Shown piece by piece: positions 57,150 through 64,000 of a DNA stretch of 64,000 nt (its first letter is position 1; the number at the start of each line of letters is the position of its first letter). The stretch lies in contig NZ_QSNT01000002.1 in assembly GCF_009498525.1 (NCBI RefSeq), positions 806,001-870,000 of the forward strand, given 5' to 3'. The position numbers and the translations under genes were made by a program. Source of the stretch: Rhizobium sp. ICMP 5592 (GTDB taxonomy: Bacteria > Pseudomonadota > Alphaproteobacteria > Rhizobiales > Rhizobiaceae). The notes beneath the pieces are model-generated. The model was not told where the DNA came from, ran no database searches, and saw only the letters and a program-made list of their open reading frames with translations.

Positions 57150-57485
57150 GGTGAAGGTTTCTGTTGCCAGGTACCTTCGAACCCCGCCTTAAGGTGCGAA
57201 CCTTCAGGACTTGATTTGAAGTGTCACACTGCGATTAAGCAGCGAGACGAGCTTCCGCATAGTTGTCGTTTGCAACTACAATTTTAGCCCGATAACGGTG
57301 GTACAATGCCGAGCAAAAAGTCGATCTTTACGCCCTTGTCGATCCTATTTCGCCCCCATCAAAAGCCGGTCTGAAGCAAAGCTAGCCTGGTCGGTTTTTG
57401 GTGGAGGCGCCGGGTACCGCCCCCGGGTCCAATAGGTTTATTACATCGCTCGTTTATCGCCATAGCCGGCCCGAAGACCGGCAAG
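57150..57485 (-). ncRNA. ssrA: Transfer-messenger RNA (ssrA), permuted two-piece form
   Basis: tmRNA rescues stalled ribosomes and adds a degradation tag. On the minus strand the acceptor piece comes first: it ends CGCCTCCACCA, with the CCA at 57401-57399. An intervening segment (57358-57398) follows, and then the coding piece starts near 57357 with GGGGGCGAAATAGGATCGAC. GGGGGCG can pair with CGCCTCC to form the acceptor stem. The tag frame at 57273-57235 reads ANDNYAEARLAA then TAA. This layout is the known alphaproteobacterial permuted gene. The outer ends are approximate (within about 15 bases). It replaces what would otherwise look like an empty spacer. Confidence 0.95.
57235..57273 (-). 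other. tmRNA tag reading frame
   Basis: Twelve codons plus TAA encode ANDNYAEARLAA. The C-terminal LAA is the ClpX recognition signal, and the AND part is the SspB contact region, which links it to the adjacent sspB gene. Confidence 0.97.
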
Positions 57486-57703
57486 GCTGATATAGTGTTT
57501 TCCTTGGGCGAAGGGAAGGGCAATTGTCATAAATGCGTCGCCTGGATATCGCTTTGCCGCGATAGCTGACCATCGAGGATGAGAATTGCCGGGATTGTGC
57601 CCGGTTGCGGTTGGTTTTGCACCGACTTGCCATTAAATTAGCGGCGAATGGAATCGGCAGGCGGCGTTCTCGCCGGCTTCTTACCGAAATGTCGGAGCTA
57701 AGA

Positions 57704-58627
57704 ATGGTTCGCCACCCGGAATATCAATATCTCGACCTGATGGCGCACCTGCTCGAAAGCGGCGATCGCCGGATCGACAGGACTGGCGTCGGCACGCTGA
57801 GCGGGCTTGGCGCGATGATGCGCTTCGATCTTTCCAAAGGGCAGCTTCCGGTCTTCACGACCAAGCGGGTCTATTGGAAACTCGCCGTCAAGGAGATGCT
57901 CTGGTTCCTGACCGGCGACACCAACATTCGCAATCTCCTGAAGCAGAACGTGCGGATATGGACCGACTGGCCGCTGGCCGCCTATCGCAAGGCGACGGGC
58001 GAGACCATCAGTCAGGAGGATTTCGAGGCGCGGATACTGGCCGACGAGGCCTTTGCCGAGACATGGGGTGATCTTGGCCCCGTCTACGGCAAGCAATGGC
58101 GGCAGTGGCGCGATGCCGACGGCCAGGTGCATGATCAGATCGCGACGGTGATCGACCAGCTCAAGCATAATCCAAGCAGCCGCCGGATGATCTTCCATGC
58201 CTGGAATGTCGGCGAACTCGCCGGAATGGCGCTTCCTCCATGCCACATGGTCTATCAATTTCATGTCTCGAACCTGCCGTCTCCCGGCGAGACCAAGCGG
58301 CCGCGCCTGAGCCTGATGGTCTACCAGCGGTCCTGCGACCTGTTTCTGGGAAATCCCTTCAACATTTGCCAGCAGGCCGTATTGCTGGCGATGGTTGCCC
58401 AGCAGGTGGACATGGATGTGGGCGAACTGGTCTGGGCCGGCGGCGATGTCCACATCTACCTCAACCATCTCGACGCGATCCGCGAGCAGTTGAGCCGGGA
58501 ACCACGGCCATTTCCGACCTTGCGGCTGCTCCGCCGGCCGGAGAGCATAGACGACTACCGCATCGAGGATTTCGAGGTTCGCGATTACGAGCCTCATGCG
58601 GCCATCGCCGCGGAGGTTGCGGTTTAG
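57704..58627 (+). CDS. thyA: Thymidylate synthase ThyA, long form
   Basis: ThyA makes dTMP from dUMP using methylene-THF. The ATG at 57704 has GGAG six bases upstream and gives 307 residues; ATG at 57689 is an alternative. Motifs include HLLESGDRRIDRTGVGTLS, FTTKRVYWKLAVKEMLWFL, GDLGPVYGKQWRQWRD, the catalytic Cys in ALPPCHMVYQF, and the dUMP-binding SCDLFLGNPFNI and HIYLNHLDAIREQL. Compared with the 264-residue E. coli enzyme it has an extra block between IWTDWPLAAY and AFAETWGDLG, as in the L. casei-type long form. No folA follows, unlike many bacteria. Confidence 0.96.
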   Translation: MVRHPEYQYLDLMAHLLESGDRRIDRTGVGTLSGLGAMMRFDLSKGQLPVFTTKRVYWKLAVKEMLWFLTGDTNIRNLLKQNVRIWTDWPLAAYRKATGETISQEDFEARILADEAFAETWGDLGPVYGKQWRQWRDADGQVHDQIATVIDQLKHNPSSRRMIFHAWNVGELAGMALPPCHMVYQFHVSNLPSPGETKRPRLSLMVYQRSCDLFLGNPFNICQQAVLLAMVAQQVDMDVGELVWAGGDVHIYLNHLDAIREQLSREPRPFPTLRLLRRPESIDDYRIEDFEVRDYEPHAAIAAEVAV

Positions 58628-58729
58628 AGGCCGATGCCTGTGCGGATATCCTCCGCGATAGCGCAAAAGTGAATTCAAGAACTGGCTTAAGTGTTTAGGC
58701 TGCTCTTCGTAGGCAAGGGAGGAGCGCCA

Positions 58730-59617
58730 ATGACACGTCTGACCGCCAAGGACTTTCATCCGGAACTGCTGGAACTCTATGACTACTACGCGCATGGGAG
58801 AATCACGAAGCGCGAGTTTCTCGATCGGGCCGGCAAGTATGCCGTGGGCGGTCTGACGGCCACCGCGATCTTCGGGCTGATGAGCCCCAATTACGCGCTT
58901 GCGCAGCAGGTCGAGTTTACCGATCCCGACATCCTGCCCGAATACATCACCTATCCGTCGCCGCAGGGGAACGGAACCGTTCGGGGCTATTTCGTCCGGC
59001 CGGCCGCTGCCAAGGGCAAGGTGCCGGCTGTTGTTGTCGTGCATGAGAACCGGGGACTGAACCCCTATATTGAGGATGTCGCGCGTCGCGTCGCCAAGGC
59101 GGGCTTCATCGCGCTTGCGCCTGATGGCCTGACGTCCGTCGGCGGCTATCCCGGCAATGACGAGAAGGGCCGGGAGCTACAGCAGCAGGTCGATCCGCAA
59201 AAGCTGATGAACGACTTCTTCGCTGCGATCGAGCTTCTCATGAAGCATGATGCCACGACCGGAAAGGTTGGCATTACCGGTTTCTGCTATGGCGGCGGTG
59301 TGGCGAACGCGGCCGCCGTTGCCTATCCCGAACTGGCAGCAGCCGTGCCCTTTTATGGGCGTCAGCCGCGTGCGGAGGAGGTGTCTCGCATCAAGGCGCC
59401 CCTGCTGCTTCACTATGCGGGACTGGACAAGGGCATCAACGAGGGGTGGCCGGCCTATGAGGCGGCGCTGAAGGCTTCGAACAAAGTCTATGAAGCCTAT
59501 ATTTATCCAGACGTCAATCACGGCTTCCACAATGACTCGACGCCCCGTTATGACGAGGCGGCGGCCAAGCTTGCCTGGGAGAGAACGAAAGGCTGGTTCA
59601 AACGCTATCTGGCTTAA
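58730..59617 (+). CDS. Dienelactone hydrolase family protein, probably exported
   Basis: This 295-residue alpha/beta hydrolase starts at the ATG at 58730 with a strong ribosome site (GGGAGGAGC). A Tat-like signal ([20 protein letters not shown]) with a hydrophobic stretch and the cut region ALAQQ precedes the catalytic domain. The domain shows [20 protein letters not shown], the nucleophile motif [10 protein letters not shown] (Cys in place of Ser, as in dienelactone hydrolase), and the DVNHGFHND His region. Family enzymes open lactone rings of chloroaromatic breakdown, but many members have unknown substrates. It stands 100 bases after thyA. Confidence 0.9.
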   Translation: MTRLTAKDFHPELLELYDYYAHGRITKREFLDRAGKYAVGGLTATAIFGLMSPNYALAQQVEFTDPDILPEYITYPSPQGNGTVRGYFVRPAAAKGKVPAVVVVHENRGLNPYIEDVARRVAKAGFIALAPDGLTSVGGYPGNDEKGRELQQQVDPQKLMNDFFAAIELLMKHDATTGKVGITGFCYGGGVANAAAVAYPELAAAVPFYGRQPRAEEVSRIKAPLLLHYAGLDKGINEGWPAYEAALKASNKVYEAYIYPDVNHGFHNDSTPRYDEAAAKLAWERTKGWFKRYLA

Positions 59618-59656
59618 GGGTTGGAGATTGCTGTTGGCATCCTTTCGTTGGATCCC

Positions 59657-60109
59657 TCAAGAGGCGTGCCGGCTGGCGACAAGGACGGCGCCGATGACCA
59701 GCAAGACGGCGCCGGCGATCTGCCAGGCATTGTCCGACAATGTCATCCTTCCAGATCGTACCGCGTCGAATATCAGGCCCGCGAGAAGCTGGCTGCCAAC
59801 CAGTACTGCGATGGTTGGTGCCGCACCCAGACGCTGATAGCCCCAGATACCGGCGAAGACGACAAAGGAGCCGAGCAGGCCGGGCAAAAGCGCCCACGGA
59901 CGGATTGTGCCGATGGCTTCGACGATGCCGGCCGTGCCTCTGCGGGCAAGAAGCAGGAGCAGAAGCGCCGTGAGCCCCACCGACGAATTGACGACGAGTG
60001 TAATCAGGACCGTGGACACGGACTGGGTGATCCGCACCATGAGGATGTTCTGCAACACCAGCGATATGCCGGCGACGGCGAGGGTCGCCAGGATGATATA
60101 GCTCGACAT
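59657..60109 (-). CDS. YdcZ/DMT-type small membrane transporter (DUF606)
   Basis: This 150-residue protein has about five hydrophobic helices and the pattern of the YdcZ/DUF606 group within the drug/metabolite transporter superfamily. It shows MVRITQSVSTVLITLVVNSS early, LLPGLLGSFVVFAGIWGYQRLGA in the middle, and ILVGSQLLAGLIFDA-type sequence (VLVGSQLLAGLIFDAVR) in helix 4. The substrate is unknown. The stop of the following GNAT gene lies 10 bases upstream on the same strand, so the pair is likely an operon. Confidence 0.85.
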   Translation of the reverse strand: MSSYIILATLAVAGISLVLQNILMVRITQSVSTVLITLVVNSSVGLTALLLLLLARRGTAGIVEAIGTIRPWALLPGLLGSFVVFAGIWGYQRLGAAPTIAVLVGSQLLAGLIFDAVRSGRMTLSDNAWQIAGAVLLVIGAVLVASRHAS

Positions 60110-60119
60110 GCTTCGGCCT

Positions 60120-60647
60120 TCAGGCTGTCTGGATGGCGTCGGGTTCGGTGCGCTGGTCCAGCAGCAGTTGCAGGAAGGCGAGATCGAGCCATCTTCCGAA
60201 TTTAGTGCCTACTTCCGGGAGAAGGCCGACCTGCCGGAAGCCGAGCTTTTCGTGCAGCCGGATCGAACCGGTGTTTCCGGCCTCGATACCGGCGACCATG
60301 GCATGCTTTCCGATTGCTTTTGCACGGCTGATCAGTCCGATCATCAGCGCTTCGCCGACGCCGTTTCGGCGCTGATCGTTTCGCACGTAGACCGAATGCT
60401 CCACCGTATGGCGATAACCGTCGAATGCGCGCCAATCGCCGAAGGACGCATAGCCGACGACATCCTCCCCGTCATCGGTAGCGACCAGCACCGGATAGCC
60501 CAGCCTCAGGCGATCTCGGAGCCATTCTCTCCGATTGTCGGCGTCCACCTGCTTTTCGTTCCAGATCGCGGCGGTGTTGGCGACAGCGTCATTGTAGATT
60601 GCGGTGATACCGTCGATATCTGTGGCCGCTGCATCGCGAATTCGCAT
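60120..60647 (-). CDS. GNAT acetyltransferase, phosphinothricin acetyltransferase-like
   Basis: This 175-residue enzyme resembles the phosphinothricin/methionine-sulfone acetyltransferase group (PAT, MddA, YncA). It starts MRIRDAAATDIDGITAIYND, and contains VGYASFGDWRAFDGYRHTVE, the CoA-binding VRNDQRRNGVGEALMIGLI, and SIRLHEKLGFRQVGLLPEVG with FGRWLDLAFLQ, the usual PAT ending. In bacteria such enzymes often detoxify amino-acid analogues. It heads an operon with the YdcZ transporter and faces an XRE-cupin regulator. Confidence 0.92.
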   Translation of the reverse strand: MRIRDAAATDIDGITAIYNDAVANTAAIWNEKQVDADNRREWLRDRLRLGYPVLVATDDGEDVVGYASFGDWRAFDGYRHTVEHSVYVRNDQRRNGVGEALMIGLISRAKAIGKHAMVAGIEAGNTGSIRLHEKLGFRQVGLLPEVGTKFGRWLDLAFLQLLLDQRTEPDAIQTA

Positions 60648-60729
60648 CGGTTTCTTCCTTCGGGAATCTCGTAAATTGGATATCTGTGGTCGCCAAAGAT
60701 GTCTTTCGATATGCCGGATTTCTATCTTT

Positions 60730-60977
60730 GTCTACTATATTAATACAAATATCCACTAAGATGCCGACCTGTTGTCACGGAAAGTGCGGTGATAGGGGTT
60801 CCAGAAAATGCGGTATTTCTGAAAAATATAATTATTTCATGCCAATATGGGCTTTATCGATCACTCTGCAGCTATTCCGGCTTTTGCCGGAACCGATCCG
60901 TCTCCCAAAAGGTTCGATCGAAAGAGGGAGTAGCCTCTCCTGATTGCTATGCGTGAAGGTGTCCACTATAGTAGGAC
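60730..60977. promoter_or_regulatory. Divergent control region with repeated candidate operators
   Basis: The gap 60648-60979 is AT-rich for this genome. GTCTACTATATTAATAC (from 60730), ATCCACTAAG (near 60751) and GTCCACTATAGTAGGAC (60961-60977) share the core TCYACTA. The last copy is palindromic and covers the ribosome site (AGGA) of the XRE-cupin gene. The set suits a dimeric repressor controlling itself and the GNAT-YdcZ operon. Promoter boxes are not assigned. Confidence 0.45.
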
Positions 60978-60979
60978 GC

Positions 60980-61546
60980 ATGTCTCAGCTTGATAATGTT
61001 GATAAACGCATAGGCACCCGCATCCGGATCGAACGCGAAAGCCGTGGCTGGTCGCTGACGGAGCTTGCGGAAAAGTCTGCCGTCTCCCGCGCCATGATCC
61101 ACAAGATCGAACGCGGTGATAGCAGTCCGACCGCCGCTTTGCTCGGCAAGCTGTCCGGGGCGTTCGGCCTCAGCATGTCGACCTTGATGGCTCGCGCGGA
61201 AATGCATCAGGGGCGTCTCCTCAAGAAGGAGGACCAGCCTGTCTGGGTCGACCCGCAAACCGGCTACGAGCGGCGGCATATTTCGCCAAAGTCGGATTTG
61301 CCTCTGGATCTTGTTCGCATCGAACTGCCGGCTGGAGCGGAAGTCTCAATGCCTGCGTCGGTCTATGCCTTTGCCCGGCAACTTATCTGGGTCCTCGATG
61401 GAGATCTGGTGTTCCTCGAGGGCGACACCAGGCACGGAATGTCCGCTGGCGATTGCCTTGAACTCGGTCCGCCGACGGATTGCGTGTTCAAGAATGAGAG
61501 CGAGCGGCCCTGCACCTACGCTGTGATTGTCCTTCGCAATTCGTAG
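60980..61546 (+). CDS. XRE-family regulator with cupin domain
   Basis: This 188-residue regulator joins an N-terminal XRE helix-turn-helix (IRIERESRGWSLTELAEKSA, then SRAMIHKIERGDSSPTAALL, residues about 15-70) to a C-terminal cupin sensor domain (DLVRIELPAGAEVSMPASV and VLDGDLVFLEGDTRHGMSAG). The ATG at 60980 follows GTAGGACGC. Such regulators often respond to small ligands and control a neighbouring acetyltransferase or catabolic operon. The divergent GNAT-YdcZ pair is the clear candidate target here. Confidence 0.93.
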   Translation: MSQLDNVDKRIGTRIRIERESRGWSLTELAEKSAVSRAMIHKIERGDSSPTAALLGKLSGAFGLSMSTLMARAEMHQGRLLKKEDQPVWVDPQTGYERRHISPKSDLPLDLVRIELPAGAEVSMPASVYAFARQLIWVLDGDLVFLEGDTRHGMSAGDCLELGPPTDCVFKNESERPCTYAVIVLRNS

Positions 61547-61573
61547 AATGCGGATGGCCATCATAAGCAAATG

Positions 61574-62776
61574 CTATAATGGCGTGCTGACCCTTTGCCG
61601 CACGAGATCCAGAAACTGCTCCTGGGCCGCCGTTGGCATCCAGCCGGATCGCAGCGTCAGGCCGATGGGCCGCGCCGTGTGATCGAGATTATAGGGCAGG
61701 GCCTTGATGAGCCCGCGTGTCAGCTCCGCCTCTGCCTGCAGATGGGAGATGCAGCCGAGATGATTGGTTCGGTCCAGCAGTTCACGCATGAGGATCAGCG
61801 ATCCGGACTCGATGATGCTCGCCGGCCTTCGTCCGAGGCTGTCGAACATGGCGTCGAAATGCTTCCGGATCGGCGTTCCGTGCAGGCCGACGACCCAGGG
61901 GTAGGAGGCAAGTTCTTCCAGGGCAATATCGTCCTTCCCGATCAGCGGATGATCGCGACCGGCGACCAGCACCAGCGTATCGGTGAAAAGCACGCGCTGT
62001 TCCACATCGCCGATCGGCGCGGGATCGCGCAGGGCGCCGATCAGGAAATCGATCTCCCCGCGTCTGAGTCCGGCCAGAAGATCGGCATAGGGGCCTTCCA
62101 CGACCTGGATCGGTATTTTGGGGCGAAGCGCGCGGAAGTTGGCGATTGCCTGCGGCAGGACATAGGACCGCGACAATGGCATTGCGCCGATGACGATGCG
62201 CCCGGCCTCTTCGGATACAGTTTCCGCAAGATCGGCTTCGGCCTGGCTGAGTTCGGCGAAGGCAAGTCTTGCCGCCTGGGCGAGCGTCTGCGCCGTCCGC
62301 GTCGCGACGATGCCATAGGAGGTCCGTTCGAACAGGGGGCGGGCTGCCTCCTGTTCGAGTTGGGTGACAGCGCGATGCACGGTCGGCTGGGCAAGCCCGA
62401 GGCGTCGCGCTGCGAGTGTAAAATTTTCCATTTCACGCACGGCAATCAGCGCCTGAAGCTGCGCCGTGGTCGCGGTGATACGCAGCCTGGGGCTGAGATC
62501 GGACAGCGCCGGATCGAGATAGCCGAAGGCGCGGCGGACGCGTTTTGCAAGGACCTCGCCCTGCTTGTTGACGAACAGTCCCTGGGCGGTCCTCGTGAAG
62601 AGCGCCATACCGACGCCGCGTTCGATTTTCGACAGGGCCTGGGTCACGGCCGGCTGCGACACATGACATAGTTCCGCAGCTTTCGTGACCGAGGCCGTAT
62701 CCACGACCATCAGGAACACCCTGAGATGGCGAAGATTGTGCTGCAGCTCCGGCTCTGACGATTGTGCGGAATTCAA
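61574..62776 (-). CDS. LysR-type regulator with two N-terminal HTH domains
   Basis: This protein has an unusual tandem of two LysR-type winged helices before one effector domain. I take a TTG at 62776 as the start, because it overlaps the TGA of the upstream dehydrogenase gene (TTGA), giving 400 residues. HTH 1 is LRVFLMVVDTASVTKAAELC with SQPAVTQALSKIERGVGM. HTH 2 is LQALIAVREMENFTLAARRL with AQPTVHRAVTQLEQEAARPL. The effector domain starts near GRIVIGAMPLSRSYVLPQAI and runs through FLIGALRDPAPIG to the end. A similar double-HTH form is known in GbpR-type LysR proteins. No nearby ATG is available. Confidence 0.88.
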   Translation of the reverse strand: MNSAQSSEPELQHNLRHLRVFLMVVDTASVTKAAELCHVSQPAVTQALSKIERGVGMALFTRTAQGLFVNKQGEVLAKRVRRAFGYLDPALSDLSPRLRITATTAQLQALIAVREMENFTLAARRLGLAQPTVHRAVTQLEQEAARPLFERTSYGIVATRTAQTLAQAARLAFAELSQAEADLAETVSEEAGRIVIGAMPLSRSYVLPQAIANFRALRPKIPIQVVEGPYADLLAGLRRGEIDFLIGALRDPAPIGDVEQRVLFTDTLVLVAGRDHPLIGKDDIALEELASYPWVVGLHGTPIRKHFDAMFDSLGRRPASIIESGSLILMRELLDRTNHLGCISHLQAEAELTRGLIKALPYNLDHTARPIGLTLRSGWMPTAAQEQFLDLVRQRVSTPL

Positions 62777-63657
62777 GACAGGAGGTGCTCCAATATCAGG
62801 TCGACACGCTGGGTTAGCGAGAGATCTGCGGCGCTGAGGCCAAGCTTTCCGATTCGACGCTGCCAGTCGACGGCCGCCGATGCCATTCCGTCGGGAAGGC
62901 CGAGATCGCGAAGCGTCACCGCCACTTCCTCCATCTCGGCTGCGCGCCGCGTTCCGTGCACCATCATCCGTTCGAGGTTGTAGGACGAACGGGCCGTCCA
63001 GTCGATCCCCGGATCGGAGGCCTGCAAGGAAGCCAGAACGGCATCCTCCACGCCCGCGCGCCGCGCCGCCAATACACATTCGGCTGTCAGCGCCTCGAAC
63101 CCCTTGATCATGACCGAGCGCAGCATCTTGATCGAGGATGCCTGCCCGATCTTGTCGCCGGCAATGCAGGCATTCATTCCAAGGCTTGTCAGCAAGGTCT
63201 CGGCTTCTGCTGCCTCGTTGCCGGCCAGAAGGAGAGGGGTGCGATGGCGGGCGGGATAGACCGGCGCCATCACCGCGACGTCGACATAACGGACGGCGGC
63301 TTCCTCGACGATCTTAGCGGCGGCGACCTTCGTCGATGGCGAGCAGGAATTGCAGTCGAGATAGAGCGCGCCCTTGTCGAGGTGGGCGGCCACCATCTTT
63401 GCGGCTTCGAGCGCGCGGTCAGCGGTCACGAGGCTGAAGATTGCGCCTTTGCCGTTCGTCGCGTCGCGCGGGCTTTCGCCACATGCAACGTCCAGCCGAG
63501 CACAGGCTTCAAGAAGGTCCCGGCGATGTTCTGTGCTTTTTATCTTGATGTCGAAGGTGGTGATGGGAGCTTTGATCGGGCTACCTTCGATAGTCTTCCA
63601 GCCGGCGACAAAGGCCTGTGCTGCTTCCCCAAATCCAATGAGTGCAATCGTCGACAT
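62773..63657 (-). CDS. NAD(P)-dependent dehydrogenase of the 6-phosphogluconate/HIBADH type with DUF1932 C-terminus
   Basis: This 294-residue protein has an N-terminal Rossmann domain (TIALIGFGEAAQAFVAGW, residues about 3-20) like beta-hydroxyacid dehydrogenases and a helical C-terminal DUF1932 domain. GALYLDCNSCSPSTKVAAA is the substrate-loop motif region, and IGQASSIKMLRSVMIKGFEA holds the Lys expected at the catalytic site. ATG 63657 is preferred to 63681. It is translationally coupled to the double-HTH LysR gene, which probably controls it. The substrate is unknown. Confidence 0.86.
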   Translation of the reverse strand: MSTIALIGFGEAAQAFVAGWKTIEGSPIKAPITTFDIKIKSTEHRRDLLEACARLDVACGESPRDATNGKGAIFSLVTADRALEAAKMVAAHLDKGALYLDCNSCSPSTKVAAAKIVEEAAVRYVDVAVMAPVYPARHRTPLLLAGNEAAEAETLLTSLGMNACIAGDKIGQASSIKMLRSVMIKGFEALTAECVLAARRAGVEDAVLASLQASDPGIDWTARSSYNLERMMVHGTRRAAEMEEVAVTLRDLGLPDGMASAAVDWQRRIGKLGLSAADLSLTQRVDLILEHLLS

Positions 63658-63761
63658 GCTGCCGGTTCCTCGTGCGAACATTCAGCCAAACAAAGGTATA
63701 GCGAAAACTTATCGTGAGGACCGCAGCATAGCCGCGATCCTCGTATCGTATGGTCCCTCGC

Positions 63762-63998
63762 TTAGTGGGCCGGATCCTTGACGTTGTCGTAGGTCTGGAA
63801 CTCGACGTTGTACAATTCTCCGCCGACCTTCTCGACCTTGCGCATGTAGATATCCTGGACGATATCCCGTGTTTGCGGATCGATCGAGATCGGGCCTCGC
63901 GGGCTCGGCAACTGCATGCCCTTGGCGGCGTCAACGAATGTCTGGCCGCTGGCGTCGCCCTTGGTCTTGTCGAGGGTCTTGTAGATCAGGTCGAGGGC
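63762..63998 (-). CDS. Branched-chain amino-acid-type ABC binding protein, C-terminal part only
   Basis: The frame enters from the right edge and ends at TAA in 63764-63762, leaving 78 residues. It contains LDLIYKTLDKTKGDASGQTF, AAKGMQLPSPRGPISIDPQT, DIVQDIYMRKVEKVGGELYN and VEFQTYDNVKDP, the normal C-terminus of Peripla_BP_6 (LivJ-like) binding proteins, where the GPISIDPQTRD stretch is well conserved. The rest of the gene and any permease genes lie outside the window. The ligand cannot be set. Confidence 0.85.
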   Translation of the reverse strand, partial: ALDLIYKTLDKTKGDASGQTFVDAAKGMQLPSPRGPISIDPQTRDIVQDIYMRKVEKVGGELYNVEFQTYDNVKDPAH

Positions 63999-64000
63999 AT

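Noticed and set aside
60686..60943. 85-codon plus-strand ORF in the XRE-cupin control region
   Set aside because: Composition is unlike the neighbours, there is no ribosome site, and it covers the likely operators and promoters.

Overview
This window is chromosomal DNA of a Rhizobium-like alphaproteobacterium (Rhizobiaceae). The evidence is the gene order murG-murC-murB ... ddl-ftsQ-ftsA-ftsZ-lpxC-bamD-recN-ligA, a 587-residue FtsZ with a long Pro/Gln-rich linker, a permuted two-piece tmRNA whose tag reads ANDNYAEARLAA, high GC content, and short palindromic repeats of the kind seen throughout rhizobial chromosomes. The species cannot be fixed from the sequence alone. I see no transposase, integrase, CRISPR array, rRNA or tRNA gene.

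Region 1 (1-17.4 kb) is the right part of the division and cell-wall (dcw) cluster. It holds the 3' end of murG, then murC and murB, which make and link peptidoglycan precursors. Next come two unrelated transport genes, an MHS-type MFS carrier on the minus strand and aquaporin aqpZ. The cluster then resumes with ddl, ftsQ, ftsA and ftsZ, followed by lpxC, bamD, recN and ligA. Most neighbours overlap by four bases (ATGA), and terminators follow murB, aqpZ, ftsZ and lpxC.

Region 2 (17.4-36.7 kb) is mixed housekeeping: an acetyltransferase, creA, a lone cheW, a Sco1/SenC copper chaperone, a flavoprotein monooxygenase, prmA, an unlisted 48-residue ORF, an M24 aminopeptidase P, the azlC-azlD exporter, a DUF2164 protein, panC-panB, a flippase-like membrane protein facing a glycosyltransferase, pncA, a FucP-type sugar carrier, a small GIY-YIG protein beside a 37-bp inverted-repeat pair, and a UvrD/PcrA helicase.

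Region 3 (37-56 kb) is more accessory: a two-gene RND efflux operon, an orphan flagellin, an OmpA-like lipoprotein, a WYL regulator with an oxidoreductase and a SnoaL-like protein, a divergent DUF2000/AraC pair, a four-gene polar amino-acid ABC transporter, a D-lactate/glycolate-type FAD oxidase, and a 1234-residue AsmA protein with a coiled-coil tail.

Region 4 (56-64 kb) begins with a protein-quality block on the minus strand: ssrA (tmRNA), then sspB, the adaptor that delivers ssrA-tagged proteins to ClpXP, then DUF4169 and a ribbon-helix-helix protein. After it come a long-form thyA, a Tat-like exported dienelactone hydrolase, a YdcZ carrier with a GNAT enzyme facing an XRE-cupin regulator, a LysR-type regulator with two N-terminal HTH domains coupled by TTGA overlap to an NAD(P)-dependent dehydrogenase, and the 3' end of a branched-chain amino-acid-type binding protein.

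I did not find one clear new multi-gene system. The best leads are the ssrA-sspB linkage, the GIY-YIG gene whose longest ORF starts inside a paired palindromic repeat, the double-HTH LysR operon, the XRE-cupin control region with repeated candidate operators, and the 48-residue small protein.
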